This document shows, in pieces, positions 9,346 through 19,849 of a stretch of DNA of 64,000 nt (positions are counted from its first letter, which is position 1; each line of letters starts with the position of its first letter). The translations under genes were made by a program, and so were the position numbers. Under the pieces are notes generated by a model. The model worked only from the letters and a program-made list of their open reading frames with translations. It was not told where the DNA came from and made no database searches. This DNA is from Astropecten irregularis (lineage: Eukaryota > Echinodermata > Asteroidea > Paxillosida > Astropectinidae): contig OZ020244.1 of NCBI GenBank assembly GCA_963971285.1, positions 33,294,001 through 33,358,000 of the forward strand, given 5' to 3'.

Positions 9346-12300
9346 TTGTTCGGGGAGTCGACGTTCAACCTTCTAATATACAAAAGGCTCAATCGGGTAC
9401 TATATAGTTTGTTTGCATTCATGAACATGTATGGTGTTGCTGTTAAAATGTTAATTGACACTGGTTCATCTTATACTGTTATGCACCCACGTACCTTGCA
9501 ACTATTCCCTGATGAGATAAAAAAGCAAATACGACCATGCAATGTGTCTATGGTTTCTGCTGATGGCACGCCAATTTGTGTGTATGGACAGGTTTCAGTT
9601 AACTTAAAAATAGGTGAGCTGAATACTAAACACGACATTATCGTTGCTGACATAAGTCCAGCAGGCATTCTTGGGATAGATTTCTTAGATCGTCATAATG
9701 GTGTTCTCAATCTAAGCAAAGGTTACTTAACGTTAGACGGTATAACAGTGCATACCTTGAAGGAGGGCAATCAGCCTCATTGTTGTCGCATTGCCTTAGA
9801 TCGTACTGTAACAGTTCAACCAGGTCAAGAGATTATTGTTCCCGGTAAAGTAAAGACTAGGAGGGGTATTGGGGTAGAAGTTATTGTTGAACCTACTTCC
9901 AATGTGGTTAGGGACAAAGGCATTTGTGTAGCCCGTACCTTAGTTCATACGGACAATAGATATGTCCCCGTTCGGGTGTTTAATGTTCAACCAGACCCAA
10001 TTGTGCTTTATAAAAACACTAACCTAGCCTTACTTCAACCCGTGCAAGAAGTTTCAGAGATGCCAAGTGAAACCAGCACGACTGATTCAGATTCTCAAAA
10101 ACAAAAAGCGAACATAATATGTAAAGACAGGGAGTTTGAAGAATTACTTAATCGTAGCTGTATAAACCTTGATAAGGAACAAGAACAAAGGCTTTCTGAA
10201 CTTCTAATTAATCACCAATCTGCATTTGCTAGTAAAGGTAGCATAGGTCGTACTAGCTACGAGCAGCACAAAATTTACACTAGCGATCAGCCTCCTATTC
10301 GACAAGCTATCAGACGGGTACCCTATCACCAGAGATTGGAAGTTCAAAACCAAATAGATGACATGTTGGCTAAAGGTGTGATCAGTCCATCAGATAGTGC
10401 TTGGTTATCCCCTGTAGTGTTGGTGCGTAAAAAGGATGGCAGCCTCAGGTTCTGTATTGATTATAGAAAACTAAATAATATAACTAAAAAGGATGCCTAT
10501 CCACTTCCAAGAATTGATGACAGCTTAGACGCTCTCCATGGCGCTCAGTGGTTTAGCACTTTAGATCTAGCTAGTGGCTATTGGCAGGTAGAGGTAGACC
10601 CTGTTGATCGCCCCAAAACAGCTTTTTCAGCAGGTACCGGCCTTTACGAATTTAATGTCATGCCGTTTGGGCTTTGTAATGCCCCTGCAACATTTGAGCG
10701 TTTAATGGAACGCGTCTTAGCAGGTCTTCACTGGAAAACTTGTTTAGTGTATTTAGATGATGTAATCGTCTTTGCAGAATCTTTTGACGAGCATCTTGCC
10801 AGACTGAGTGTCGTACTTAATACATTGCAAAAAGCAGGTTTAAAACTTAAGCCCAAGAAATGTACGCTAATGCAAACCGAAGTATTGTATCTGGGTTATA
10901 TTGTATCTAGACAAGGAATATCCACAGACCCTGACAAGATACAGCGTGTAAAAGATTGGCCTACTCCATCCAACTTAAAACAGGTCAGGAGCTTTTTGGG
11001 ACTCTGCTCTTATTACAGGCGATTTGTGGAAAATTTTGCCCAAATAGCGGCACCGCTTCATCGTTTAACAGAGAAAAATACAGACTTTGTTTGGGATAAC
11101 AAGTGTGAGCAAGCATTTTACAGATTAGGATCAGCTCTGATTTCAGCCCCAATTCTTGGCTATCCAAATTTTAACCAGTCATTCATTTTGGATACCGATG
11201 CTAGCAATGATGGCATCGGGGCTGTCCTGTCACAAGAGGTGGATGGAATAGAGCGTGTAATAAGTTATGCTAGTCGTAAGTTGAGTAAGTCCGAACGCCG
11301 ATATAGTGTTACTAGAAAGGAATTACTAGCAATGGTCACGTATGTGAAACATTTTCGACATTACTTGTATGGCAGGAAATTCATAGTGCGTACTGACCAC
11401 GCTTCATTGCGCTGGCTTCTGAATAACAAGCAACCAGAAGGTCAGATGGCACGATGGCTTGAAATACTCGCCACTTTTGACTTTGAAATCCAACACCGCT
11501 CTGGTCGTAAGCATCAAAATGCAGATGCTTTGTCTAGACACCCTAACAATACAACTTGTAATTTTCATGTTGATAATAAAGGTATTTGTTGTGGAGTTTT
11601 TCTTGCTACAGGTTGGGACCGTGATTCCATTCAGAAAACACAGAGTAATGACCCAATCCTGGCACCAGTGATGCGTTGGCTAAAATCCGGCGTCAAGCAG
11701 CGACCCCCGGGCAAAGAAGTCACAGGCCTGTCACGAGAAACCAAGTCCTTATGGTTCCAGTGGGATCAACTCTTACTCAGAGACGGTCTCCTCTTTCGTC
11801 GCGGTCAGTCAAAAAAAAACAGGTCAGTCGCTTTTCAGTTGGTCGTCCCGTCTGGTTTGCAAAAGGAGGTCCTTAAACAAAGTCATGATAGTCGCACAGG
11901 TGGTCATCTTGGTCAAAAACGTACTCTCGCAAAAGTCCAAAAGAACTACTATTGGGTAGGTTATCGTCGCTCGGTAGATATGTGGGTCAGAAGCTGTCTT
12001 GCATGCCAAGCACGAAAAGCTCCAAAAAAGAAGTACAAAGCAGCTTTACAGCTGGCTCCCACTGGTGCACCTTTCGAGCGCGTAGCGCTAGACATCATGG
12101 GCCCTTTACCTGTAACTCAGAATGGTAATACTTATATTCTGGTCATTATGGACTATTTTACTAAATGGGCTGAAGCCTTTGCATTACCAGACCAACAGGC
12201 AGAAACAGTAGCCGAAGTGTTAGTAACTCAGTTTATATGTAGATATGGTGTGCCAAACAAAATTCACAGTGATCAAGGAACAAACTTCGAATCTAAATTG

Positions 12301-13149
12301 TTCAGTACACTGTGTGAGTTGCTGGAAGTAGATAAAACTCGAACTACAGCCTATCACCCTCAGTCAGACGGTTTAGTGGAGCGTTTTAATCGCACACTGG
12401 AAACCATGATTAGTATGTATTGTAAAGCAGATCAAAGTGACTGGGATCAGCATTTACCATATGTTTTGATGGCATATAGGGCATCCCAACAAGAAACCAC
12501 AGGGGCTACTCCTAACAGTCTAGTTTTTGGGCGTGAGATTAATTTACCCTTAGATATATTGGCAGGTCCACTACCAGACGCCAAGATGCAACAGCCTCAA
12601 CGCTACGCTATGGAGGTCAAGTCCAAGCTTGAAGAGGCTTTCGAGGTAGCGAGACAACATGCGGACGGCGAGCAGAAACGGCACAAGAGACTGTACGACA
12701 CACGCATGCATGGTAGCCCATATAAAACCGGCGAAAGCGTGTGGCTATACTGCCCGGCGAAATGCGTCGGACTCTCGTCAAAACTCAGGAGCAGATGGAA
12801 GGGACCCTGCACTATCATCAAGAAGTTCTCTGATGCGAACTACCTCGTCCAAGTGCCGAACACAACTCGCCAACGCCAAGTCGTACACTTTGATAGACTG
12901 AAGCCGTGCGTTCTACGGGAAGGAGAGGATGCTGCAGTCCATGATGAAACGTCTGGCAGACGTACCGGCGGGCCCGGTATTGCCGACGAATACGCTTGCT
13001 GGAATGACTCTGACGATACTGGCCAGGTCGTCGGGGACTACCCTACAGAGGACTCCGGACAAGAGGACAACACGTTCTGCCTTCATCGTCGAACACGCAC
13101 CGGAAGGATATCGCGACCTCCGAACTATCTGAGAGACTTTGTTACTTAA
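9346..13149 (+). CDS. Ty3/gypsy pol, unit 1 (protease-RT-RNase H-integrase)
   Basis: The 1267-codon frame encodes the enzymes of retrotransposition. An aspartic protease has DTGSS with Asp38. The reverse transcriptase has YLDD with Asp471/472, and RNase H has DTDAS around 616-620. Integrase has an HHCC zinc site (His847, His854, Cys884, Cys887). Its catalytic triad is Asp916, Asp976 and Glu1012, spaced D-x59-D-x35-E. A GPY/F-like module (RWKGPCTI) lies near residue 1150. No chromodomain is obvious. The frame begins right after an in-frame TAG (9337-9339) that closes the zinc-knuckle frame, with no ATG needed, so the product is probably made as Gag-Pol. No internal stop is seen. Confidence 0.92.
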   Translation: MFGESTFNLLIYKRLNRVLYSLFAFMNMYGVAVKMLIDTGSSYTVMHPRTLQLFPDEIKKQIRPCNVSMVSADGTPICVYGQVSVNLKIGELNTKHDIIVADISPAGILGIDFLDRHNGVLNLSKGYLTLDGITVHTLKEGNQPHCCRIALDRTVTVQPGQEIIVPGKVKTRRGIGVEVIVEPTSNVVRDKGICVARTLVHTDNRYVPVRVFNVQPDPIVLYKNTNLALLQPVQEVSEMPSETSTTDSDSQKQKANIICKDREFEELLNRSCINLDKEQEQRLSELLINHQSAFASKGSIGRTSYEQHKIYTSDQPPIRQAIRRVPYHQRLEVQNQIDDMLAKGVISPSDSAWLSPVVLVRKKDGSLRFCIDYRKLNNITKKDAYPLPRIDDSLDALHGAQWFSTLDLASGYWQVEVDPVDRPKTAFSAGTGLYEFNVMPFGLCNAPATFERLMERVLAGLHWKTCLVYLDDVIVFAESFDEHLARLSVVLNTLQKAGLKLKPKKCTLMQTEVLYLGYIVSRQGISTDPDKIQRVKDWPTPSNLKQVRSFLGLCSYYRRFVENFAQIAAPLHRLTEKNTDFVWDNKCEQAFYRLGSALISAPILGYPNFNQSFILDTDASNDGIGAVLSQEVDGIERVISYASRKLSKSERRYSVTRKELLAMVTYVKHFRHYLYGRKFIVRTDHASLRWLLNNKQPEGQMARWLEILATFDFEIQHRSGRKHQNADALSRHPNNTTCNFHVDNKGICCGVFLATGWDRDSIQKTQSNDPILAPVMRWLKSGVKQRPPGKEVTGLSRETKSLWFQWDQLLLRDGLLFRRGQSKKNRSVAFQLVVPSGLQKEVLKQSHDSRTGGHLGQKRTLAKVQKNYYWVGYRRSVDMWVRSCLACQARKAPKKKYKAALQLAPTGAPFERVALDIMGPLPVTQNGNTYILVIMDYFTKWAEAFALPDQQAETVAEVLVTQFICRYGVPNKIHSDQGTNFESKLFSTLCELLEVDKTRTTAYHPQSDGLVERFNRTLETMISMYCKADQSDWDQHLPYVLMAYRASQQETTGATPNSLVFGREINLPLDILAGPLPDAKMQQPQRYAMEVKSKLEEAFEVARQHADGEQKRHKRLYDTRMHGSPYKTGESVWLYCPAKCVGLSSKLRSRWKGPCTIIKKFSDANYLVQVPNTTRQRQVVHFDRLKPCVLREGEDAAVHDETSGRRTGGPGIADEYACWNDSDDTGQVVGDYPTEDSGQEDNTFCLHRRTRTGRISRPPNYLRDFVT

Positions 13150-13733
13150 ATGCCCTATCTCACGAGTACAACCTGTGGAAATTGTGTGCCCTTAAAGCAG
13201 TTACTAAATTTTCGGACCCGTCTGTTTTTGTTATAATGCCAAAAAAAAAAGCTGGATTGTGATTGAATTTGCCATCTATAACTAAGTTCATGTTACACAT
13301 ACATAATCGTGTTATTTTTCTTTATGAATTTATTAACATTTTAGTTGACCCATCAAATACTTTTTGTTAAATTTTTGTATAAACGTTTACATAAAAGAGT
13401 AAAAACAAAATCTTACTGATGGAAGTTGCCGTTAGTTTAACAGTTTTCTCTTTTTTTTTCTTTCAATTAACTTTGCTGATTTCACACTTTTTGATGTGCT
13501 TCAAAGTCAGGTTGTTGAATCATAGAATAATTGAAAAATCGAACCGAATTTATGACTAATGGAACTTTGTGATAAACGAAATGACGATTGACAATCTAAT
13601 GCCGATTTCAATGTGAATTATGTAAATATTAAGTCATTATTGGAGCCTTCTTGTAAAAACCAATTTCAATTTAAACAATGATTAACCATATTTTATACAG
13701 ACACGGGGCGTGTCTCTTTAGAGCAGGGGGTGG
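13150..13733 (+). other. 3' untranslated region and polypurine tract, unit 1
   Basis: This 584-nt noncoding stretch is AT-rich with no open frame of note. It ends in the purine run AGGGGGTGG (13725-13733) directly before LTR2, the expected plus-strand primer site. The same region is at 19266-19849 in unit 2 with at least one substitution. Confidence 0.7.
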
Positions 13734-14247
13734 TGTAACAAAAACTCCTTACAAAACGCCACCTACGTTCCTGGTCTATGCAAAATAGGCACGCCTCACC
13801 AACTCTACTTGTATAAAAGGCCGTAGCAGGCGATGGGGCGTTGGTCACAATTTACTTTCCTTACGTCGGGGTATTTCGTTTCGTACTTTTTGGTTGCCCC
13901 GTTTATTTGTGTTCATTTTACACATATGTGTGTGTAGCCTCCAGCCTCGCGCCTGCTCCGGCCTCCTCTGACTTTAATTGTAAGTGTTGTCGATCTTTAA
14001 TTTGTATTATTTAACTTGAAGTGCTCCATGTTTGTCTTGTATTATAAATATTAATTATGTTGCATTAAAATTATCTGGGAGGCGCCCCCGAGATTTGCCT
14101 GCTCTACGCCCATTTCTTTGGTTACTTTGCGTCAATGTCAGTCTTGTCTTATTCATATTAATATTTTCACATTTGGTTGTTCAGTGGCGCGACCTGGTCC
14201 ATCCGGACCAGTCTTGTGCCACGCCCCGCCTTGCTCGGCCCGTTACA
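13734..14247 (+). repeat. LTR2 (shared middle LTR)
   Basis: This 514-bp LTR acts as 3' LTR of unit 1 and 5' LTR of unit 2. A polypurine tract lies before it and a primer binding site (14253-14266) after it. No target duplication separates the units. TATA box at 13812-13819. Confidence 0.92.
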
Positions 14248-14300
14248 AATTTTGGTGGCAGCGGTGCTAGATTTATTTCGTCAGTATAAATTCATAAAAT

Positions 14301-15455
14301 ATGATGTCGGGCAGGCAAACACCCGGGGTAAACCTCTCAGATATGGAGCACCCTTATTTAGAACGGTCGACACCACTTCCAGTTCATGTCAAATCTATTA
14401 AGGATGAAATAGCTCAGTTGGAGGCCGAAGTTAGCCATATTTACGACGAAGTTGTCCAGGCCGCGGCTGGAGGCCAACGCAATCCCCTTCCCCGTAATGT
14501 TGGGTTACAAATTCCTCCGACGAATGACCCCCCAACAAATAATAGAATACATGATCGTAATACTAGCACAGTTTATGTAGATAGTTCCAGGCAACGTCTT
14601 CCCGGTAATTTTGACGGGACCAGTAATTTTAAGGATTGGGTTGTTCATTTTGATCTGTGCTCAAAAGTAAATAACTGGGAAGATGATGACAAAGTTACAC
14701 AACTTGCTGTTAGTTTAAGAGGGGAAGCACTCAAGCTTTATCGTAACATTCCTGACTCCCGTAAACATGATTATGATTTTGTTGTTGGCGAATTGCGAGC
14801 TCGATTTAGCCCAGCACACAGCGTAGACACGTACCGCGCACAACTCAAGCAGCGTGAACGCAAGCACGGCGAAAAACTAGCAGCACTTGCACAAGACATC
14901 CGCAGCCTCATTGCCCATGCATATCCGCTTATGGATGCCGTGAATACTGATCATTTAGCAGTCAGCTATTTCATAGATGCTTTGCGTCCCCCCTCTATAA
15001 GGGCGGAGGTGCGTCGCGTTAATCCCGCTACTTTGAAAGACGCTCTCCAAGCAGCACAGCGCGAAGAAGATATATTGCAAGCTGAAGCTGGCGCGAAGGA
15101 AAGCACGCCTAATTCCATATTTTCTGCACCGCAGCAACATATCGCTAGTTTACGAGAGTCTTTCCAGTCTAGTGTACAGCCTCCGACTAGTGTAGACGAA
15201 CGATTGGTTAAATTAGAACAAAAATTGGAAGAAAACATGAAAATTGTCCAAGGTTTGGTAGAGACGCTCAAGCGCAAGAATAGGATTTGCTATAATTGCG
15301 GCAAACAAGGCCATATCCGTAGATATTGCAAAATGCCTCAACAACACAATGTGTCAGGGAATGCAGTCTCGAGTACATGTAGTAACACTCCGCAGACTAG
15401 TGCCACACCCTTAAACCAGAGCAACGAACCCACAAACCATCAATCTTTAAACTAG
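14301..15455 (+). CDS. Ty3/gypsy gag, unit 2, intact
   Basis: The 384-residue Gag packages the element RNA in the virus-like particle. The N-terminal third is coil-forming (QDEIAQLEAEV-like; unit 2 has Lys for Gln). The central part (about 90-220) is a retrotransposon capsid domain. The C-terminal part has one CCHC zinc knuckle, CYNCGKQGHIRRYC, at about residues 335-348. It ends at TAG 15453-15455 and the next codon continues in the same frame into pol. ATGATG at 14301 is the first start after the primer site. Confidence 0.92.
   Translation: MMSGRQTPGVNLSDMEHPYLERSTPLPVHVKSIKDEIAQLEAEVSHIYDEVVQAAAGGQRNPLPRNVGLQIPPTNDPPTNNRIHDRNTSTVYVDSSRQRLPGNFDGTSNFKDWVVHFDLCSKVNNWEDDDKVTQLAVSLRGEALKLYRNIPDSRKHDYDFVVGELRARFSPAHSVDTYRAQLKQRERKHGEKLAALAQDIRSLIAHAYPLMDAVNTDHLAVSYFIDALRPPSIRAEVRRVNPATLKDALQAAQREEDILQAEAGAKESTPNSIFSAPQQHIASLRESFQSSVQPPTSVDERLVKLEQKLEENMKIVQGLVETLKRKNRICYNCGKQGHIRRYCKMPQQHNVSGNAVSSTCSNTPQTSATPLNQSNEPTNHQSLN
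15453..15455 (+). promoter_or_regulatory. in-frame gag UAG before pol (candidate readthrough stop)
   Basis: Gag (frame of 14301) and pol (frame of 15462) are in the same frame, separated only by this TAG and two codons before the pol listing start. The equivalent codon in unit 1 is 9337-9339. The retained amber codon and the lack of a good pol ATG suggest Gag-Pol is made by stop-codon suppression, as known for gammaretroviruses. No pseudoknot was verified. Confidence 0.6.
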
Positions 15456-15461
15456 AACAGG

Positions 15462-18400
15462 TTGTTCGGGGAGTCGACGTTCAACCTTCTAATATACAAA
15501 AGGCTCAATCGGGTACTATATAGTTTGTTTGCATTCATGAACATGTATGGTGTTGCTGTTAAAATGTTAATTGACACTGGTTCATCTTATACTGTTATGC
15601 ACCCACGTACCTTGCAACTATTCCCTGATGAGATAAAAAAGCAAATACGACCATGCAATGTGTCTATGGTTTCTGCTGATGGCACGCCAATTTGTGTGTA
15701 TGGACAGGTTTCAGTTAACTTAAAAATAGGTGAGCTGAATACTAAACACGACATTATCGTTGCTGACATAAGTCCAGCAGGCATTCTTGGGATAGATTTC
15801 TTAGATCGTCATAATGGTGTTCTCAATCTAAGCAAAGGTTACTTAACGTTAGACGGTATAACAGTGCATACCTTGAAGGAGGGCAATCAGCCTCATTGTT
15901 GTCGCATTGCCTTAGATCGTACTGTAACAGTTCAACCAGGTCAAGAGATTATTGTTCCCGGTAAAGTAAAGACTAGGAGGGGTATTGGGGTAGAAGTTAT
16001 TGTTGAACCTACTTCCAATGTGGTTAGGGACAAAGGCATTTGTGTAGCCCGTACCTTAGTTCATACGGACAATAGATATGTCCCCGTTCGGGTGTTTAAT
16101 GTTCAACCAGACCCAATTGTGCTTTATAAAAACACTAACCTAGCCTTACTTCAACCCGTGCAAGAAGTTTCAGAGATGCCAAGTGAAACCAGCACGACTG
16201 ATTCAGATTCTCAAAAACAAAAAGCGAACATAATATGTAAAGACAGGGAGTTTGAAGAATTACTTAATCGTAGCTGTATAAACCTTGATAAGGAACAAGA
16301 ACAAAGGCTTTCTGAACTTCTAATTAATCACCAATCTGCATTTGCTAGTAAAGGTAGCATAGGTCGTACTAGCTACGAGCAGCACAAAATTTACACTAGC
16401 GATCAGCCTCCTATTCGACAAGCTATCAGACGGGTACCCTATCACCAGAGATTGGAAGTTCAAAACCAAATAGATGACATGTTGGCTAAAGGTGTGATCA
16501 GTCCATCAGATAGTGCTTGGTTATCCCCTGTAGTGTTGGTGCGTAAAAAGGATGGCAGCCTCAGGTTCTGTATTGATTATAGAAAACTAAATAATATAAC
16601 TAAAAAGGATGCCTATCCACTTCCAAGAATTGATGACAGCTTAGACGCTCTCCATGGCGCTCAGTGGTTTAGCACTTTAGATCTAGCTAGTGGCTATTGG
16701 CAGGTAGAGGTAGACCCTGTTGATCGCCCCAAAACAGCTTTTTCAGCAGGTACCGGCCTTTACGAATTTAATGTCATGCCGTTTGGGCTTTGTAATGCCC
16801 CTGCAACATTTGAGCGTTTAATGGAACGCGTCTTAGCAGGTCTTCACTGGAAAACTTGTTTAGTGTATTTAGATGATGTAATCGTCTTTGCAGAATCTTT
16901 TGACGAGCATCTTGCCAGACTGAGTGTCGTACTTAATACATTGCAAAAAGCAGGTTTAAAACTTAAGCCCAAGAAATGTACGCTAATGCAAACCGAAGTA
17001 TTGTATCTGGGTTATATTGTATCTAGACAAGGAATATCCACAGACCCTGACAAGATACAGCGTGTAAAAGATTGGCCTACTCCATCCAACTTAAAACAGG
17101 TCAGGAGCTTTTTGGGACTCTGCTCTTATTACAGGCGATTTGTGGAAAATTTTGCCCAAATAGCGGCACCGCTTCATCGTTTAACAGAGAAAAATACAGA
17201 CTTTGTTTGGGATAACAAGTGTGAGCAAGCATTTTACAGATTAGGATCAGCTCTGATTTCAGCCCCAATTCTTGGCTATCCAAATTTTAACCAGTCATTC
17301 ATTTTGGATACCGATGCTAGCAATGATGGCATCGGGGCTGTCCTGTCACAAGAGGTGGATGGAATAGAGCGTGTAATAAGTTATGCTAGTCGTAAGTTGA
17401 GTAAGTCCGAACGCCGATATAGTGTTACTAGAAAGGAATTACTAGCAATGGTCACGTATGTGAAACATTTTCGACATTACTTGTATGGCAGGAAATTCAT
17501 AGTGCGTACTGACCACGCTTCATTGCGCTGGCTTCTGAATAACAAGCAACCAGAAGGTCAGATGGCACGATGGCTTGAAATACTCGCCACTTTTGACTTT
17601 GAAATCCAACACCGCTCTGGTCGTAAGCATCAAAATGCAGATGCTTTGTCTAGACACCCTAACAATACAACTTGTAATTTTCATGTTGATAATAAAGGTA
17701 TTTGTTGTGGAGTTTTTCTTGCTACAGGTTGGGACCGTGATTCCATTCAGAAAACACAGAGTAATGACCCAATCCTGGCACCAGTGATGCGTTGGCTAAA
17801 ATCCGGCGTCAAGCAGCGACCCCCGGGCAAAGAAGTCACAGGCCTGTCACGAGAAACCAAGTCCTTATGGTTCCAGTGGGATCAACTCTTACTCAGAGAC
17901 GGTCTCCTCTTTCGTCGCGGTCAGTCAAAAAAAAACAGGTCAGTCGCTTTTCAGTTGGTCGTCCCGTCTGGTTTGCAAAAGGAGGTCCTTAAACAAAGTC
18001 ATGATAGTCGCACAGGTGGTCATCTTGGTCAAAAACGTACTCTCGCAAAAGTCCAAAAGAACTACTATTGGGTAGGTTATCGTCGCTCGGTAGATATGTG
18101 GGTCAGAAGCTGTCTTGCATGCCAAGCACGAAAAGCTCCAAAAAAGAAGTACAAAGCAGCTTTACAGCTGGCTCCCACTGGTGCACCTTTCGAGCGCGTA
18201 GCGCTAGACATCATGGGCCCTTTACCTGTAACTCAGAATGGTAATACTTATATTCTGGTCATTATGGACTATTTTACTAAATGGGCTGAAGCCTTTGCAT
18301 TACCAGACCAACAGGCAGAAACAGTAGCCGAAGTGTTAGTAACTCAGTTTATATGTAGATATGGTGTGCCAAACAAAATTCACAGTGATCAAGGAACAAA

Positions 18401-19265
18401 CTTCGAATCTAAATTGTTCAGTACACTGTGTGAGTTGCTGGAAGTAGATAAAACTCGAACTACAGCCTATCACCCTCAGTCAGACGGTTTAGTGGAGCGT
18501 TTTAATCGCACACTGGAAACCATGATTAGTATGTATTGTAAAGCAGATCAAAGTGACTGGGATCAGCATTTACCATATGTTTTGATGGCATATAGGGCAT
18601 CCCAACAAGAAACCACAGGGGCTACTCCTAACAGTCTAGTTTTTGGGCGTGAGATTAATTTACCCTTAGATATATTGGCAGGTCCACTACCAGACGCCAA
18701 GATGCAACAGCCTCAACGCTACGCTATGGAGGTCAAGTCCAAGCTTGAAGAGGCTTTCGAGGTAGCGAGACAACATGCGGACGGCGAGCAGAAACGGCAC
18801 AAGAGACTGTACGACACACGCATGCATGGTAGCCCATATAAAACCGGCGAAAGCGTGTGGCTATACTGCCCGGCGAAATGCGTCGGACTCTCGTCAAAAC
18901 TCAGGAGCAGATGGAAGGGACCCTGCACTATCATCAAGAAGTTCTCTGATGCGAACTACCTCGTCCAAGTGCCGAACACAACTCGCCAACGCCAAGTCGT
19001 ACACTTTGATAGACTGAAGCCGTGCGTTCTACGGGAAGGAGAGGATGCTGCAGTCCATGATGAAACGTCTGGCAGACGTACCGGCGGGCCCGGTATTGCC
19101 GACGAATACGCTTGCTGGAATGACTCTGACGATACTGGCCAGGTCGTCGGGGACTACCCTACAGAGGACTCCGGACAAGAGGACAACACGTTCTGCCTTC
19201 ATCGTCGAACACGCACCGGAAGGATATCGCGACCTCCGAACTATCTGAGAGACTTTGTTACTTAA
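15462..19265 (+). CDS. Ty3/gypsy pol, unit 2 (protease-RT-RNase H-integrase)
   Basis: The 1267-codon frame translates to the same protein as unit 1 across its length, with the same DTGSS, YLDD, DTDAS, HHCC and DD35E sites. It follows an intact gag, so unit 2 looks coding-complete. Identical proteins in both units argue for very recent duplication or gene conversion. Ends at TAA 19263-19265. Confidence 0.93.
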   Translation: MFGESTFNLLIYKRLNRVLYSLFAFMNMYGVAVKMLIDTGSSYTVMHPRTLQLFPDEIKKQIRPCNVSMVSADGTPICVYGQVSVNLKIGELNTKHDIIVADISPAGILGIDFLDRHNGVLNLSKGYLTLDGITVHTLKEGNQPHCCRIALDRTVTVQPGQEIIVPGKVKTRRGIGVEVIVEPTSNVVRDKGICVARTLVHTDNRYVPVRVFNVQPDPIVLYKNTNLALLQPVQEVSEMPSETSTTDSDSQKQKANIICKDREFEELLNRSCINLDKEQEQRLSELLINHQSAFASKGSIGRTSYEQHKIYTSDQPPIRQAIRRVPYHQRLEVQNQIDDMLAKGVISPSDSAWLSPVVLVRKKDGSLRFCIDYRKLNNITKKDAYPLPRIDDSLDALHGAQWFSTLDLASGYWQVEVDPVDRPKTAFSAGTGLYEFNVMPFGLCNAPATFERLMERVLAGLHWKTCLVYLDDVIVFAESFDEHLARLSVVLNTLQKAGLKLKPKKCTLMQTEVLYLGYIVSRQGISTDPDKIQRVKDWPTPSNLKQVRSFLGLCSYYRRFVENFAQIAAPLHRLTEKNTDFVWDNKCEQAFYRLGSALISAPILGYPNFNQSFILDTDASNDGIGAVLSQEVDGIERVISYASRKLSKSERRYSVTRKELLAMVTYVKHFRHYLYGRKFIVRTDHASLRWLLNNKQPEGQMARWLEILATFDFEIQHRSGRKHQNADALSRHPNNTTCNFHVDNKGICCGVFLATGWDRDSIQKTQSNDPILAPVMRWLKSGVKQRPPGKEVTGLSRETKSLWFQWDQLLLRDGLLFRRGQSKKNRSVAFQLVVPSGLQKEVLKQSHDSRTGGHLGQKRTLAKVQKNYYWVGYRRSVDMWVRSCLACQARKAPKKKYKAALQLAPTGAPFERVALDIMGPLPVTQNGNTYILVIMDYFTKWAEAFALPDQQAETVAEVLVTQFICRYGVPNKIHSDQGTNFESKLFSTLCELLEVDKTRTTAYHPQSDGLVERFNRTLETMISMYCKADQSDWDQHLPYVLMAYRASQQETTGATPNSLVFGREINLPLDILAGPLPDAKMQQPQRYAMEVKSKLEEAFEVARQHADGEQKRHKRLYDTRMHGSPYKTGESVWLYCPAKCVGLSSKLRSRWKGPCTIIKKFSDANYLVQVPNTTRQRQVVHFDRLKPCVLREGEDAAVHDETSGRRTGGPGIADEYACWNDSDDTGQVVGDYPTEDSGQEDNTFCLHRRTRTGRISRPPNYLRDFVT

Positions 19266-19849
19266 ATGCCCTATCTCACGAGTACAACCTGTGGAAATTG
19301 TGTGCCCTTAAAGCAGTTACTAAATTTTCGGACCCGTCTGTTTTTGTTATAATGCCAAAAAAAAAAGCTGGATTGTGATTGAATTTGCCATCTATAACTA
19401 AGTTCATGTTACACATACATAATCGTGTTATTTTTCTTTATGAATTTATTAACATTTTAGTTGACCCATCAAATACTTTTTGTTAAATTTTTGTATAAAC
19501 GTTTACATAAAAGAGTAAAAACAAAATCTTACTGATGGAAGTTGCCGTTAGTTTAACAGTTTTCTCTTTTTTTTTCTTTCAATTAACTTTGCTGATTTCA
19601 CACTTTTTGATGTGCTTCAAAGTCAGGTTGTTGAATCATAGAATAATTGAAAAATCGAACCGAATTTATGACTAATGGAACTTTGTGATAAACGAAATGA
19701 CGATTGACAATCTAATGCCGATTTCAAAGTGAATTATGTAAATATTAAGTCATTATTGGAGCCTTCTTGTAAAAACCAATTTCAATTTAAACAATGATTA
19801 ACCATATTTTATACAGACACGGGGCGTGTCTCTTTAGAGCAGGGGGTGG

